Source: Lycium barbarum (lineage: Eukaryota; Streptophyta; Magnoliopsida; Solanales; Solanaceae). Taken from it: 64,000 nt of DNA. A program made the position numbers and the translations under genes. Every line of letters begins with the position of its first letter. The stretch's first letter is position 1. Where the stretch lies: positions 59,086,782 to 59,150,781 of the forward strand of contig NC_083344.1 of assembly GCF_019175385.1 (NCBI RefSeq). Reading direction: 5' to 3'. Of the stretch, positions 19,310 to 32,690 are shown piece after piece. Below the pieces are notes generated by a model, which worked only from the letters and a program-made list of their open reading frames with translations, did not search any database and had not been told where the DNA came from.

Positions 19310-22300
19310 TGTCACGACCCAACTCCGTAGGCCGTGACTAAGTACCCGAACTGGGCACTCGTATACACACTCTTTGGCTATATGTTCAGTTCACAACAAA
19401 CACAATATGGAATTTATAACGACCAAACCATGGTCTCGGAACTGTCGCATAAATATACATATAACTGCAAGCCGACAAGGCTGCTACCACAACATAATAA
19501 TATCTGCAAGCCGGCGAGGCTGCTACCACGATAGAATACGCATACTGATAATACACACACAACTGATCACATCTCAATACGACCCACATACATGTCCACA
19601 GACCTCTAAGAGTTTCAACAGTGAAATATGACGGGATAGGGCCCCGTCGTACCCTTAAGAAACATATGCATATATTTAGATAAAAAAGGATCTATACCAA
19701 AGTCTGGGCTCCAGAACAACGGAACTCTTCAAGATAGCAGAAGGGAAGTCTTAAGCTGGCAGTTCACCAAAACGCGTATCTGTACCTGCGGGTATGAAAC
19801 GCAGCCCCCCGAAGAAAGGGGGTCAGTACGGAATATGTACCGAGCATGTAAAGCTTGAAGTACAGTAAAAGGATCATAACTGAAATATGGAGTACAGTAA
19901 ATGTGCACAATATCCAGAATACCAAAACACTTGCCTTTGTAACATAATCATACTTGTCAATATCATATATCGTATGCATATATATATCGTACTCGGCCAT
20001 TTAATGAGGGACTCGGTGAATAAGATCATCATATGCCCTCCTGGCCACCATGACATGTCATCATATCATTATATCATCATATGGTCATATCGTCATATCA
20101 TCATATCATCATATACATATATACCGTACCCGACCCGGTGAACAATGCAGTGAAACTGTGCACGATAACATACCCGGCCCGGGACTCAGTGAAAGATATA
20201 TTGAGGTATGCACGAGCAGAGTAGTGAGAAACCATATGCAATTCAAAACGTTTTTAAGGACTCAATAGAATAGTCAACACGAACCACCATTCGCAAATTC
20301 AATAATAGTCATATCATTTACCTTTCGGATGTCCCTGTGGATTATATCAAAATGGAACTTTGAAATCATATGTACATATCAAAATGTATATATAAAATGT
20401 AAGTTATGAGAATCAAGATCATTAGCCATCCTAGTGGTTCTAGGAATAGGAATTCCTTTGGAATCGTATATATATATCGTATATTCATTTCACAACGATC
20501 ATGCCAAAAAGAAAGAAGGGTTAGCTTCACATACCTTTAGCGCTTATTTGTCACACAATATGTATACGCTGCCCAATAATACTTCAACCTATATTAAGAT
20601 GCCAACAACTACGGTTAAGCTACGGGGAGATTCAAAACGTATTCTAACGTTAGTAACTCCTTTCTAGATGTTTAGACGATGGTTTCTCTTGTAGCCAAAC
20701 AAACTACATACAACCAATCCCACATCAATAATTATACGTTCAATACCAATCCAGACAGCCCACACAACATTCCAAACAACCCACATTCACAACATTCAAT
20801 AACGATTCACATTCGGCTACTACATTCTCAAGTTATTCCTAATAGTTCGTAGCCTTAATGTTTGCATGTAACAACTTTATAACAGCCCATTCAAAATACA
20901 TCACAATGCATAATCTTAATTATCATTAGTTTTTCCAACTTAACAAAAACAACAACATGTCCAAAACAATCCCTAACCAACAACATAAAGAAGCTCGGAA
21001 TTCTTGCAAACGTTTATGAACATATTAAGAAAACCACATACGATTATTACACATTATTTCATGTCTTCTTTTCATATAATTTCAGTGAATTATTACCAGA
21101 AACCACACGACATGTACGTCATCAATTCATACGCAACTAAGCTACATCGTCATCACTATAATCCTTACAACAACCCACAAACGAATTTAGTTCCAACTCC
21201 AACAATCAAACACATTCATTTCCATCATAAAATTCATGACAACAACAATCAAAATATCAACTAAAATCAGTTCATTATCTTCCACACAAAACAGTCCCTA
21301 CATGGTTTCAACATGCTTCAACATCACACACAAAAGTTCATGGATTCAATTTATATTCATACTAACACAACTTCACCTTTAACCTTCCAATCCTTTCCAT
21401 TCTTTTTACCATGCAATCTATGATAGCATAAAACATAATTACTAAAGAAAATCAGTCCACCATTGCCACTAAAACAGTCCCTATGGCCACATTAACATTC
21501 CAACACCAACATTCATGATTTCATGCATGCAATTCATGTTCACCAAGTTACAACCATACTTCAACATCAACACATATAACTCCATGGCTACTATCATGTT
21601 CCAACATCAACACACATCATTTCATGCATACAACTTATATTTACACATCTATATCACCCTTAATACATGCAAAACAAAGTTAGATCTTACCTTGACAATT
21701 CGACTTCTCAACTTGGCTAGAGTTTGTGAATTGGAATGATAATGGTTCTTGTTGCTCCAATGACTATCTTCACGTTTCTAGGGACCTTCTAAAGGGTTTA
21801 AATGCTTGAAGAAATTATTTTTTGATCAACACTCAAAGAGCTCCAATTCAGCCACTTTGGCCGACAGTTTCTCTCTCCCTCTCTAGGTTTTCTATTTTGG
21901 TGTTGTGAAGTTGAAATGAGAAGATGATCTCTCTTAGTCATCCATTTGATTAAACTAATATGCCTACAAGTTGTACACATGCTCCACTCATGACATTGAT
22001 CCACTCAATTAACTTTGCATTTAATTTCATTTTCTTTCTCCCTCACTTTCGGCTACATGTTGGCCGAGCCTCCCTTGTCTCTCCTTTCCTTTTAATTGTT
22101 TACAATGTAATTGCATGTGTAGTGGATGAATCATACACTAACCTTTATCATTTGCAATCATACAAGGATGAATTGGCAATATTTAAATGTGCAATGATTC
22201 TTCCAACATGTATGCCTTCATAGAATAATGCATACCTTCATAAAATAATGGATGCCTTCAATATTTAAATGCATGCCTCACCTTTTTCTCTCCATAATTT

Positions 22301-22659
22301 CGGTCACTTGGCCGACCCTCACATTGGTTTTCTTTCAACTTAGTTGTCCACAATACAATGTAAGTGTAGTGGATGAATTAATGTTTAAATGCATATTTGT
22401 ATGTCTTCCATAATAGCGGTATTTTAGATGACTTTGAGTCATCTTTAGGCATTGGCACGTTATTGTGCATCTTGACTCATTGTTGCCACTAATTTTTACT
22501 TAACACCACAATTAAGTAGTTCCTAATCTCCAATAACATTTTTATACTAAGTAAAATTTATAACCAATTAGTTCTAATTTAGAAGTTAAGAATTAAAGGT
22601 TTCTATCTCACGTCGATTCCTTCGCGAATAACTCGACGTATAAAATACGGGGTCTAACA
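19310..22659 (-). mobile_element. Solo LTR M, reverse strand, inside D
   Basis: 3350-bp LTR read on the minus strand: starts TGTTAGACCCCG at 22659 and ends TCGTGACA at 19310. Perfect target duplication ACTTT (19305-19309 and 22660-22664) and no internal region, so it arose by LTR-LTR recombination of a full element. It carries the conserved inverted-repeat block near 19784-19854, a 54-nt exon-like segment (20535-20588), and a donor-like AAG/GTAAGA on the minus strand near 21689. Not coding. Confidence 0.9.
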
Positions 22660-22664
22660 ACTTT

Positions 22665-24273
22665 GGACACTATCGTCGGGATATAAGTGCCACCTAATTG
22701 AGATTTGAACAACTACAAGTACTAATTTATTATTGATTGGAGTGAGTGAAATGTGGCCTTGGACGAGTTTCTACATTGGTCACATTACTCAAGTACAGAT
22801 CACCAGATAAGATTTTATACTATCTATAGAAAGGCTCTCGTCGCTTCGTGATTTTGTTAAGGTTTCGTACGTAGATAATCAAAGTTATACATCATAAGGG
22901 GAAAGACATGGATATAGTACAGTTTACCAAGTAAACTGGAAAAAAAAAAGACCAGATAAAATTGAGATTGGAAATAGGGACATAGAGTACAGTATAAACG
23001 GATAATGGTATAAGTACACCCTTAAGGGGGGGGGGGGGGGGGAGCGGGTGCGAGAAATGCAAGTGTAAGATGGAGGCAATTGACACTACAATATATTTGA
23101 TATAGATGTTTAAATTTCAATTGAGATCCCTTGCTGAAACAAGTTAATAAGATTTGAAAGCCAGCAATAAATGAATAGAAGCCAGGATGGTAATTGAGAT
23201 AGTGTTGAGAAATAGTGGGTGTGTATAAAAATAAAGAGTATGACAAGAGAATGGTATCGAATAACTTAAGAGATACTATAAAGGATAGCGATGCTATACT
23301 GGATTAAAGGCCAAGATGTTGGCTATAGAGTTGTTCGCTAATGATATTGCGACTTATAAGTAACAAAGGAGAAGGAATAGAAAATCTCCTAGGGTAGGAA
23401 ATGAGAAAATCAAAGAGTGAATAAAGGAAGGGAAAGAAGTATGACAAAATAGGACGAGCGAGTTTTAGTATGAATGAGATATGTAAAGCAGAAAGAACCA
23501 GGAGACGGAAAGACTATGTCTAAGATTGAATATACCTTATACAAATTGTACAAGATTAGTTATGCAACCTACGAATATTTGTATGTTAAGCGTAAGACCA
23601 AGTGAGTGAGTACTTGATAAGAGGAGTAAGGATTCAATAATGACAATGCAGTTATGATATTTTGGGTATGTTACAGAGAGATGCAAAGATGGTTTAAACC
23701 AAATTACCGAGATAGAATTAGTACTAAGGGAAAATAGGACATGGCCATGGTTGAACCAAAGATCTATCCCGATACCGATTGTAAGATAAGAGAGGAGAAG
23801 CCAAGGTAAAGCATAAAGATTAGTGAAACGACTCTAAGGTATTTCCTGGGCTAATTTGAGTATCTTCGCATACTCTTGTAAAGATTGCAGCATAATGAGT
23901 GATAGGAAAGTTAAGAGCAAAATCTGAGTATGGAGGCAATAGAAGAGTTTGAATTAAAGACAAAGAAATGACACGAGATAATATGCCTAAAGTATTACAA
24001 GTTAGATAAAGGGAATTATAGAATGGTTTAAGCAAGACGATCAGGACTAGCTGTTACTATAAGATGGTGAACTTATGTGTCAAATTCTTTCAGAATTATA
24101 CCAGTTAATGATAGAAAGAGCACAGAGCGGCTATGTAAGTCATTATATGAGGAAACTTCAGCGCTACTCGGTAGCCAACTCTAAGGATTGAGATTAAAAG
24201 CCAAAAAGTAGAGTACCAGTTAAAGTCTTCTAAAGATGTCGGGAATAATACATGAGGCCTAAGATTCCAAAGT
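22665..24273 (+). other. Element D interior, right part: non-coding purine-rich sequence
   Basis: Continues the sequence shared with E (E 30880-32390 and 38404-38546). Contains a 17-base G run at 23026-23042 where E has AAGGGAGGA-type sequence. No coding motif is seen until the integrase join at 24274. Confidence 0.75.
23026..23042 (+). repeat. Poly-G run
   Basis: Seventeen consecutive G residues. The equivalent part of E (31235-31262) reads as short AAGGGAGGA motifs, so the run is a D-specific expansion. Confidence 0.9.
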
Positions 24274-25355
24274 ATGGACTTCATTACAGACTTACTTTGC
24301 ACTCCACGGAAGTATGACTCTATTAGAGTTATGGTGAATAGGCTGACAAAATCAGCCCACCTTCTCCCAGTCAGGACTACTTATTCAACTAGGGACTACG
24401 CGAGGTTATATATCAAGAGGATAGTGAGACTTCATGAGGTTCTCACATCTATTATATCGGACAGAGGAGCTCAGTTTACAGCTAACTTCTGGAGATCATT
24501 CCAGAAGGGATTCGGACACAGGTGTCTTAGCATAGCATTTCACCCTCAGACTAATCGATAAGCCGAGCATACTATTCAAACGCTAGAAGATATGTTGCGA
24601 ACCTGTATTATTGATTTCAGAGGTATCTGGGATGATCATTTTCCACTTGTCGAGTTTGCTTATAATAATATCTACCATTCTAGTATCCAGATGGCACCGT
24701 ATGAAGCCTTGTTTGCAGGAAGTGCAGGTCACCTATTGTTTGGTTCGATGTTGGTGAAACTAAGTTAATTAGCCCAGATACGATTCAGCAAGCTGTTGAT
24801 AAGGTAAAGCTTATTCAGGAAAGGTTATTAGTAGTCCAAAGTCAGAAGTCATATACAGATAATCGACGTCGACACTTACAGTTTCAGATTGGTGATTGAG
24901 TGTTCTTGAACGTGTCACCTATGAAGGGTGTGACGAGATTCGGTAAGAAAGGGAAGCTTAGCCCGAGGTATGTTGGGCCTTATCAAATTATTCATAAGGT
25001 AGGAAAGGTTGCCTATGAGTTGTACATACCATCTGATTTAGAAGCAGTGCATCCAGTCTATCACGTGTCGATGCTTCGCAAACGTATTGGCGATTCTTTT
25101 AGAGTAATCCCCCACGGATGATGTCCAGGTAACGGAGGAATTATCTTATGAGAATGACCCTATAGCTATGCCTTAATCGCCAAGTGAGAAGGTTTCCTAC
25201 TAAAGATGTGGCTACCGTCAGAGTATTATGGCGAAATAATAATCGGGAAGTGATGACTTGAGGAGCTGAAGAGGGGATGAAGAATCAATGTCCTTACTTG
25301 TTCCCTATGCCTACCGGTGATCAAATTCCTCACTTGATTATATTGATTGGTGGAT
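24274..25355 (+). pseudogene. Element D integrase core to chromodomain, decayed
   Basis: Begins with MDFITDLLCTPRKYDS, the start of the integrase catalytic core, which in intact elements is preceded by the HHCC domain; that part is absent. The first two catalytic Asp (MDF and ISDRGAQF) are visible, and the region with the Glu (AEHTIQTLEDML) follows an in-frame stop at 24559. A frameshift near 24720, a TGG to TGA stop near 24897 (GDWVF position) and another break near 25110 precede the C-terminal SH3-like part (KLSPRYVGPYQI) and chromodomain remnant. Cannot encode a working integrase. The left edge coincides with ATGGACT, also present in E. Confidence 0.85.
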
Positions 25356-25423
25356 GAGACTATATGTTATCGCAATAAAAGAGACTCCCCCGGAATATTT
25401 GTAAGACCTTATGAGGCTAGTTT

Positions 25424-25459
25424 AACATTTGAGGACGAATGTTCTACAGGGGGGAAGGA
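25424..25459 (+). promoter_or_regulatory. Element D pre-PPT hairpin and polypurine tract
   Basis: AACATTTG/CGAATGTT (one G-U pair) at 25424-25443, then CAGGGGGGAAGGA before the 3' LTR at 25460. Confidence 0.85.
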
Positions 25460-28446
25460 TGTTATATCCTGTATTTTTATACGACGGATTATTCGTAAGT
25501 TAATCAACATAAATCCAAGGATAAGATTATTTTTGGATATGAGACAACGACGCTTAATCCCCGATTTTAATAGGTGCACGACTTGCTTGTGATTTTATTT
25601 GGTATGGAAATATTAATGGAGATTAGGGATTAATTAACCACGATTACATTATTAAGTGGGGATTAGTGATCAATTATGATTAATTAGCCTAATTAAACCA
25701 CTAAGTGGGCCCCACGACACATGGCGGAATTTAATTGGCTTGAATAAAAGTGGACACGTGTCATAAAGATGGACATGTGTCAACACAAGGGGCAAAGTAT
25801 ATATGTATAGATGATGACTAAGAATTAGTCACCTAATTCATTCATTTCTCACCCAAATTAAAACTAGACAGAGGAGGAGTAATGAAGCTAGAGAGATGGG
25901 GGAAAGGCTCGGCCATGGCAGCTTGTGGCTGAGCTCACCGCCGGCCATGGCAGCAGCCCCTAAACAACTCACAGCCAGCCTACTCCCTACACCATTAAAT
26001 TGTTGATTTTCAAATTCAATTGGAGGAATAAAAGAGAGAGGAAGCTCACGGCCATGGTGAATAATAAGAGCTTGATTTATAAGGTAAGATTTAATTCTCC
26101 CTAACATGTTTTAGAAGTGATTTGGTCTTCATATGGATTAACGGATGTGGAATTAATTGCAAGAATTGTGTATGTTGATGTTGGATCTTAGTTGAGCCGT
26201 GTATGGACTGTTGTAAGCTAGCAAGGATGGGTTAATTTTAATTGGTAAATTTTTTTTTGTTGTTGTGCCATGGATTAAGTGAAGGAATTAAATAATTAAA
26301 GTTGAAGTTGTAATTGTTTGTGGGCTGTTGTAAAACTTAATGTGATGATAATTTAGTTTTCTTATATATAAATGGATGATGTTGTTGTCGTGTGTGGGCT
26401 GGTATAAATCACGAATTTTGATGAAAATATTGTACGAGATAACATATGAGAAACGTATGTGGTTTGCTTGGTGTATTTCGTAGGTGTTCGTAAGATTATC
26501 GAGCATCTCTTTATGTTGTGGTTAGGGGCTGTTTTGATATGTTGTTGTTGTTCTTGTTGAGCTTGGAAGATTAATTATGATTAAGACTATATGTTGTGTT
26601 GTATGTTGGTTGGGCTGTGTTATAGGGTTGTTTAGATGAAAATGTTATGACTATGGATCATTAAGAATAACTTGAATATGTCATAGTTGTATGTGGATTA
26701 TTATCAAATGTTGTAAACGTGGACTATTTGGGATGTTGTGCGGGCTGTTCGGAGTGTTCTCGAGTATTGTCTTCAATAGCCTCGATATGGTACTTGAGCG
26801 TGTTGGCTTAGTCATTGTGTAGTTGGTTGGAATATAGGGGAAACGTCATCTAATTTCTAGAAAGGAGTTACTAACGTTAGAATACGTTTTCAATCTCCTC
26901 GTAGCTTAACCATAGTTCTTGACGTCTTAATATAGGTTGAGACACTATTGGGCAGCGTATGCGTGTTGTGTTGCGAATAAGCGCCAAAGGTATGTAAAGC
27001 CTATCCCTTCTTTCTTTTGGCATGTGTTAGACGTAAGTGATGAATGATATAAGCTTTGGGATAATCCCATTCATAAGTTCCGAATATGATTCATGATTCT
27101 TATTCACTTCTTGATGTTAGAACTTTTAAAGCAGTTAAGCTACTGCCCTCGAGCTTTCTATATGTTGGATAGTATAATCGAATGTATAAGTTTCTATTCC
27201 TAAAGGCTCTATAATGACTAATGACTCTGACTTCATAAGTTATTTCACATTATCTCGATACATGTCTATGATTCCTGAGGCTCCCTTTGATATAGTTCAT
27301 AATGATATTTAAAGAGTACTTAACATGACTATCGCTTGGACACTCGAATGTTAGCTAGTCTACTTGTCTATCGAGTCTCAGATGATGATTTAAATGCACG
27401 TGGTTACTCACTACTCTACTCGAGCATACTGTTGTTACATCTTTCACCGAGTCCCGGGCCGGGTATGTTATCATGCACAGTTTTACTACATTATTCACCG
27501 AGTCCCATAATGGGCCGGGTACGGTATATGATGATATGATTATTCACCGAGTCCCATAATGGGCCGGGTACGGTATACGATGATATGATTTTTCACCGAG
27601 TCCTATAGTGGGCCGGGTACGGTATATGACGATATGATGATATGACTATCCACCGAGTCCCATGATGGGCCGGGTACGGTATATGATAATGATATGCATG
27701 ACTTGTTTTGTAAGACACAGGTACAGTGATTTATTGATTATCATACTTGTCTCCTGGAATCTTTACTTCAGTTATGATCTTCCATATTTGTATTTCATGC
27801 TTTATATAATCAGTACATATCTCGTACTGACCCCTTTTCTTCGGGGGGCTGCGTTCATGCCCGCAGGTACAGATACTTAATTTGGTAACCCCCAGCTTAG
27901 GACTTCTACTCAGCCGTCTTGGAGTGCTCCGTTGTTCCGGAGTCTAGAATTTTGGCACAGATCTGCTGATATATGTATATGTTCATTTAGGGGTACGGCG
28001 GGGCCCTGTCCCGTCATATGTTACTGTTGATACTCTTAGAGGTCTGTAGACATATGTGTGGGTTGTATATAGATGTTGTTCAGTTATGCCTATATGACTT
28101 ATGTTGGGACATTCCCGTATGTAGTGGAAGCCTTATCAGCTTGCGTATATATATACATTTTGGGATGTTGTATGTAGTGGCAGCCTTGTCAGCTTGCGTA
28201 TATGTTTGGGGATGTTCCCGTACGTTGTGACAGCCTTGCCGGCTCGTGTATTATAATATCTTTTGATTAGATGTGACTCCTCAGGAGACAGGTTACCATG
28301 ATACATGGATGTGACGTTTTGAGATAACGTATGTTTTCACAAAGTTTCTATATGATGTTCAGCTTCAGTTTGATTATGCTTGACAGATATGTATACAAGT
28401 GTCCAGCTCGGGCACTAGTCACGGCCTACGGGGTTGGGTCGTGACA
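25460..28446 (+). mobile_element. Element D 3' LTR
   Basis: 2987 bp, TGTTATATCCTG to TCGTGACA. Uninterrupted, so it shows the empty site of element C at 26603-26607. Donor-like AAG/GTAAGA at 26083, 54-nt exon-like segment 26936-26989, minisatellite 27441-27690, conserved block 27799-27871. Confidence 0.93.
27441..27690 (+). repeat. Minisatellite CACCGAGTCCC in D 3' LTR
   Basis: About five units, the counterpart of 16375-16625, with a few substitutions. Confidence 0.8.
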
Positions 28447-28451
28447 ATAGA

Positions 28452-28801
28452 CTTATGTATATGTCCAGGGGTAAGGCGGGGCCCTGTCCCGTCATATTTC
28501 ACTTTTATACTCTTTGAGGTCTGTAGACATATGTGGGTTTTATACAGGTTTCGGTCAGCTGTGTCTATATGGTTTGCTTTTGATATTCCCGTGTATAGTG
28601 GCCACCTCATCAGCTTGCGTATTGTGTTATGCTGTGGTTAGCCGTGACGTGACAGGTTGATGATATGTGGTGTTGTGAATCCTTCGTTTTTTTTACAAGT
28701 TTCCATATTGTCCTTAGTTTTAGTTTTACTATATTTAACAGGTCCGTATACGAGTGTCCAGTTCGGGCACTAGTCATGGCCCATGGGCTTGGGTCGTGAC
28801 A
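28452..28801 (+). mobile_element. Element E 5' LTR, right segment
   Basis: Last 350 bp of E's 5' LTR after D, ending TCGTGACA at 28801. Matches 41339-41691 of the E 3' LTR. Confidence 0.87.
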
Positions 28802-28805
28802 AAAG

Positions 28806-28817
28806 TGGTATCAGAGT
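28806..28817 (+). promoter_or_regulatory. Element E primer binding site, last base changed
   Basis: TGGTATCAGAGT: the final C of the initiator tRNA-Met site is T, probably post-insertion deamination. Confidence 0.88.
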
Positions 28818-28860
28818 AGTTCATCCTCGGAGTGTCTACAAACCGTGTCTAGTAGAGTCT

Positions 28861-28896
28861 TGTTTATCGGTGTGTTGTGCACCACATCTATAAATA
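28861..28896 (+). other. Element E leader hairpin with GTGCAC loop
   Basis: Same 36-nt structure. The outer stem right arm is ATAAATA, turning a G-C pair into G-U. Loop unchanged. Confidence 0.58.
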
Positions 28897-31800
28897 GGAA
28901 GCTACAAGACATTTAGGATGTTACCTTTCCTTCTTACTCTAGATCGTGCGATAGAGCCAAGAGATAGGAAATGATATCCCATATATACTGACCTTTGATT
29001 TCATCAGAAGAATGGTGTCGACAAGAGGAGGTAAAAAAAAAATGATACTGGCAGTTACAGAGGTAGGATATTTCATTGAGGTTACGTTATCAGAATTTGT
29101 ATATATAGAATGGCAAACTGGCCATCATCAAGGTAAGTTATTGTAAGTATAGTAAGAAAATGGATTGAATGTATATATTGTTGATACGTTCAGTTATAAG
29201 GTGCGCACAGAAGAAGCTGAAGGAATCAGTAACGGTAAGCAGAATATATGTTAGATATAGTGTGAATGTTGCAGGTATGATTGAAACCTGCAGTTAAAGA
29301 TTGAAAGGGAAAATAAACAGGAAAGTGTAACAGATACAGTTTGAGTTGGACATACGAGGTAAGTACATCATTTTCATACTGTTATTGATACGGAGCCCTG
29401 TGCAGCTATGATACGATATAATATATATGTATATATGTTGGCCCTGTGAGGCATTGTTGGTATTTCCTACGTGCAAGTTTTGAGATAGTAAGAAATACAG
29501 AGGTAACTCAGCCAAAATTTTCCTAGAAATAAAAAGAGAATGAGATATAAGTTCGTAATATTCTTGAAAGGTCGTGTCAATAGTAATGATAGGATTTGAC
29601 TAAGTGGTGAGTACAGTTGACTTCGAGAAATAAGTTAACTGTTGAATTGATGGTAATAGTAATCATGAGGTCGATATCGATATGGTAAAAAGAAATGCTA
29701 GGATAATTTGTAAGGGCTTGTAATACGAACAGATGATTTAGAAAAGGCTGGCAAATCTTAATAGAGTGTAATATTGAGGTATCGATTGAATTGATAAACA
29801 GGGATAAATATGACGAGTTTATAGTTAAAAGAAGTAATAATATGATTTAGAAAAGAGTATAGAGGAAGAACAATTGTGACGAATATGAATGTATTGATAT
29901 GGCAGCTTGTGAGGTATTAAGGATAAGATTGACCCGAAAGGGTAAAAGGTTAAGTACACCTACTCCACAGAGTGTAGTTAAACCATAGTAAGAATCATGA
30001 ATAAGGTTAAGAAGTGCTACACTATAAGATTCATTGCAAACAGGATATAATGCAAATATAATAAGGATTGTTATGAAAATGAGTAAATCCTAGTGAGGAA
30101 AGCGAGCTATAGAACGAATAAGAAAGACTTATAAAGTTCTATAGGGAAGGTTCAGAATAAAGATTATGCGATAACGGAAATGATAGCGAGCACAAGAGAA
30201 GAAGGAGTTAATTGAAAGAATGAAATAAGAAGAAACCGAGATAACAGTGTAGTAACAGGTTATGACATAGCCGAGGACACGAGTAATATAAGTGACGGAA
30301 TTGTGAAAGACCAAACTACAGAAAGATGAGCAACGAGGTAGAATGAGTGCTAGAAAATGACTAGTATGACAAGAACAAACAGGGATGAACAGAATACGTT
30401 TTGAAAATGAGAAAAGGATTATGCAGAAGTAGTGTTTTCCGAAGGATACAGAGGTAGCATGAGATTCCTCGTGCACAGAATGAAAGATGGACATAGACTA
30501 GAGAAATGGTAAGGGAATACTAAAGGAAGTACCCATGATAGACGTAATTAATTGAGTACGAGTATAAAATAAAAGGGAAATATATAACTACGAACTTAAA
30601 GGTGTAGTACGACGAAAAGGTGATAAGATAAGACCATTATTAAGATGAACTTGATATGATTTTGAGTAAGTTAGGAGTCAGTGTTGGGTACACAACAAGG
30701 GTAAAAGAGCATAAGGCGTAAAGGAGTACTGCGTGTATATGATTTCACCTCGGAAATAGTGAAATCCTTAAAGGACAAGGACTGTAGGTCTGAGGAACAA
30801 ATAATGTATTGTGAATTTATTAAAGGAAACAGATGATATAGGTTGGGATAAAGATAATATTACAAGAGAACTTCAGACACTTGTCATCTGAATATAAGTG
30901 CTACCTAATTGAGAATTTGGAACGACTATAAGTACTAATTAATTACTGATTGGAGTAAGTGGAATGTGTCCTTGGATAAGTTGCTACATGGGTTGCATTA
31001 CTCGAGTACAGATGGTCAGATGATATTTTATACTACATATAGAAAGGTTCTCGTCGCTTCATGATTTTGTTAAGGTTTCATACGTGGATAATCAAAGTTA
31101 TAAATTATAAAGAAAAGATATGGATATGGTATAGTATACCAAGTGAGTTGGAAAAAAAAAGGATCAGATGAATTTGAGATTAGAAATAGGGACATAGAGC
31201 AGAATATGAATAGACAATGGTATAAGTACACCTTTAAGGGAGGATACACCCTTAAGGGAGGAAGCGGGTGAGAGAAATGCGAGTGTAAGATAGAAACAAT
31301 TGACACTGCAATATATTTGATATGGATGCTTAAACTTCAAGTGAGATCCATTGCTGAAACAAGTAAGTAAGATCTGAAAGCCAGCAATAAATGGATAGAA
31401 GTCAGAATGGTATTTGAGACAGTGCTAAGAATTATTTGTAAAGACCTTGAATGATAAGACATTAGAAAGTGGGCCTTATAAAAAGAAAGAGTACGATAAG
31501 AGAATGGTAATGAGTAACTTAAGAGATATTGTAAAGGATAGAAATGCTATACTAGATTAGAGGCTAAGATTTGGCAATAGAGTTGTGCGCTGATGATATT
31601 GCGACTTATAAGTAGCAAAGGAAAGGGATAGAAAATCTCCTATAGAAGGATATGAGAAAATTAAAGGGGTGAATAAAGGAAGGGAAAGGAGTATAACAAG
31701 ATAGGCTACGAGCGAGTTTTAGTACGGATGAGTTATGTAAAGCATAATGAACCAGGAGAAGGAAAGACTATGACTAAGATTGGATATATTTTATACAAGT

Positions 31801-32396
31801 TGTACAAGAATAGTTATGCAACCTACGAATATTTGTATGCTAAGAATGAGACCAAGTGAGTACTTGATAAGAAGATTAAGGATTCAGTAATAACAATGCG
31901 GTTATGATATTTTGGGTATATCAAGGAAAGTTGTAAGATGGTTTGAGCCAAATTACCGAGATAAAATTTGTACTGAGGGGAAATAGGACATGGCCATAGT
32001 TGAGCTAAAGATTTATCTCGATACCGATTGTAAGATACAAGAGCAGAATGCAAGGTAAAGCATGAAGACTAGTGAAACGACGCTAAGGTATTTCTTGGGC
32101 TAATTTGAGCACCTTCGCATATTCTTGTAAAGATTGCAACATAATGTGTGATAGAAAAACTAAGAGCAAATCTGAGTAAAGAGGAAATAGAAGAGTTTGA
32201 ATTAAAAATAAAGAAACGACACGAGATAATATGCCTAAAGTGTTACAAGTTGGATTAAGGGAAATTGTGAAATGTTTTAAGCGAGACGATCAGAACAAGT
32301 GGGTTAATAGATGACAGTGAATTTATATGTCAAATAAAAAATTCTTTCAGAATTATACCAGTTAATGATAGCCAGATCACAGAGCAGCTATGTAAA
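28897..32396 (+). other. Element E interior, left part: non-coding
   Basis: About 3.5 kb of purine-rich sequence colinear with D's interior (17476-19309 and 22665-24100), with a somewhat different first 400 bp. No gag, RT or integrase similarity in any frame. Solo LTR K interrupts it after GTAAA. Confidence 0.75.
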
Positions 32397-32534
32397 AGTC
32401 ACGACCTAACCCTGTGGGCCATTACTAGTGTCCGAGCTAGACACTCGTATACGTACCTGTTACATGAAGGTAACTAAAGATTCATAGCGTCGCATATAAT
32501 AAACCTGTCTCCTGAGGAGTCACAGCTAATCAAA

Positions 32535-32690
32535 ACATAATAGGATACGCAAGCCGACAAGGCTGCCACTACATGTAATATTATACGCAAGCCGACAAGG
32601 CTGCCACAATATCAATACCATACGCAAGCTGACAAGGCTGCCATAACATATCAATACCATACGCAAGCCAACGAGGCTGCCATTACAAGC
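32535..32690 (-). repeat. Tandem repeats of the CAAGCCGACAAGGCTGCC type in K
   Basis: Four imperfect copies of ACGCAAGCCGACAAGGCTGC about 35-45 bp apart, the minus-strand form of the repeat at 17060-17190. Confidence 0.75.

Larger units (their letters stand above)
5196..28446 (+). mobile_element. Element D: Ty3/gypsy derivative with non-coding interior and integrase tail
   Basis: Complete element inserted into E's 5' LTR. Target duplication ATAAA/ATAGA (5191-5195, 28447-28451) has one mismatch; E's other LTR shows the unoccupied site ATAGA at 41334-41338. The 5' LTR totals 2995 bp once C is removed and the 3' LTR is 2987 bp; sampled divergence is about 3 percent by eye. The interior lacks gag, protease, RT and RNase H but has a decayed integrase and chromodomain at 24274-25355. 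C interrupts the 5' LTR and solo LTR M interrupts the interior. Confidence 0.85.
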
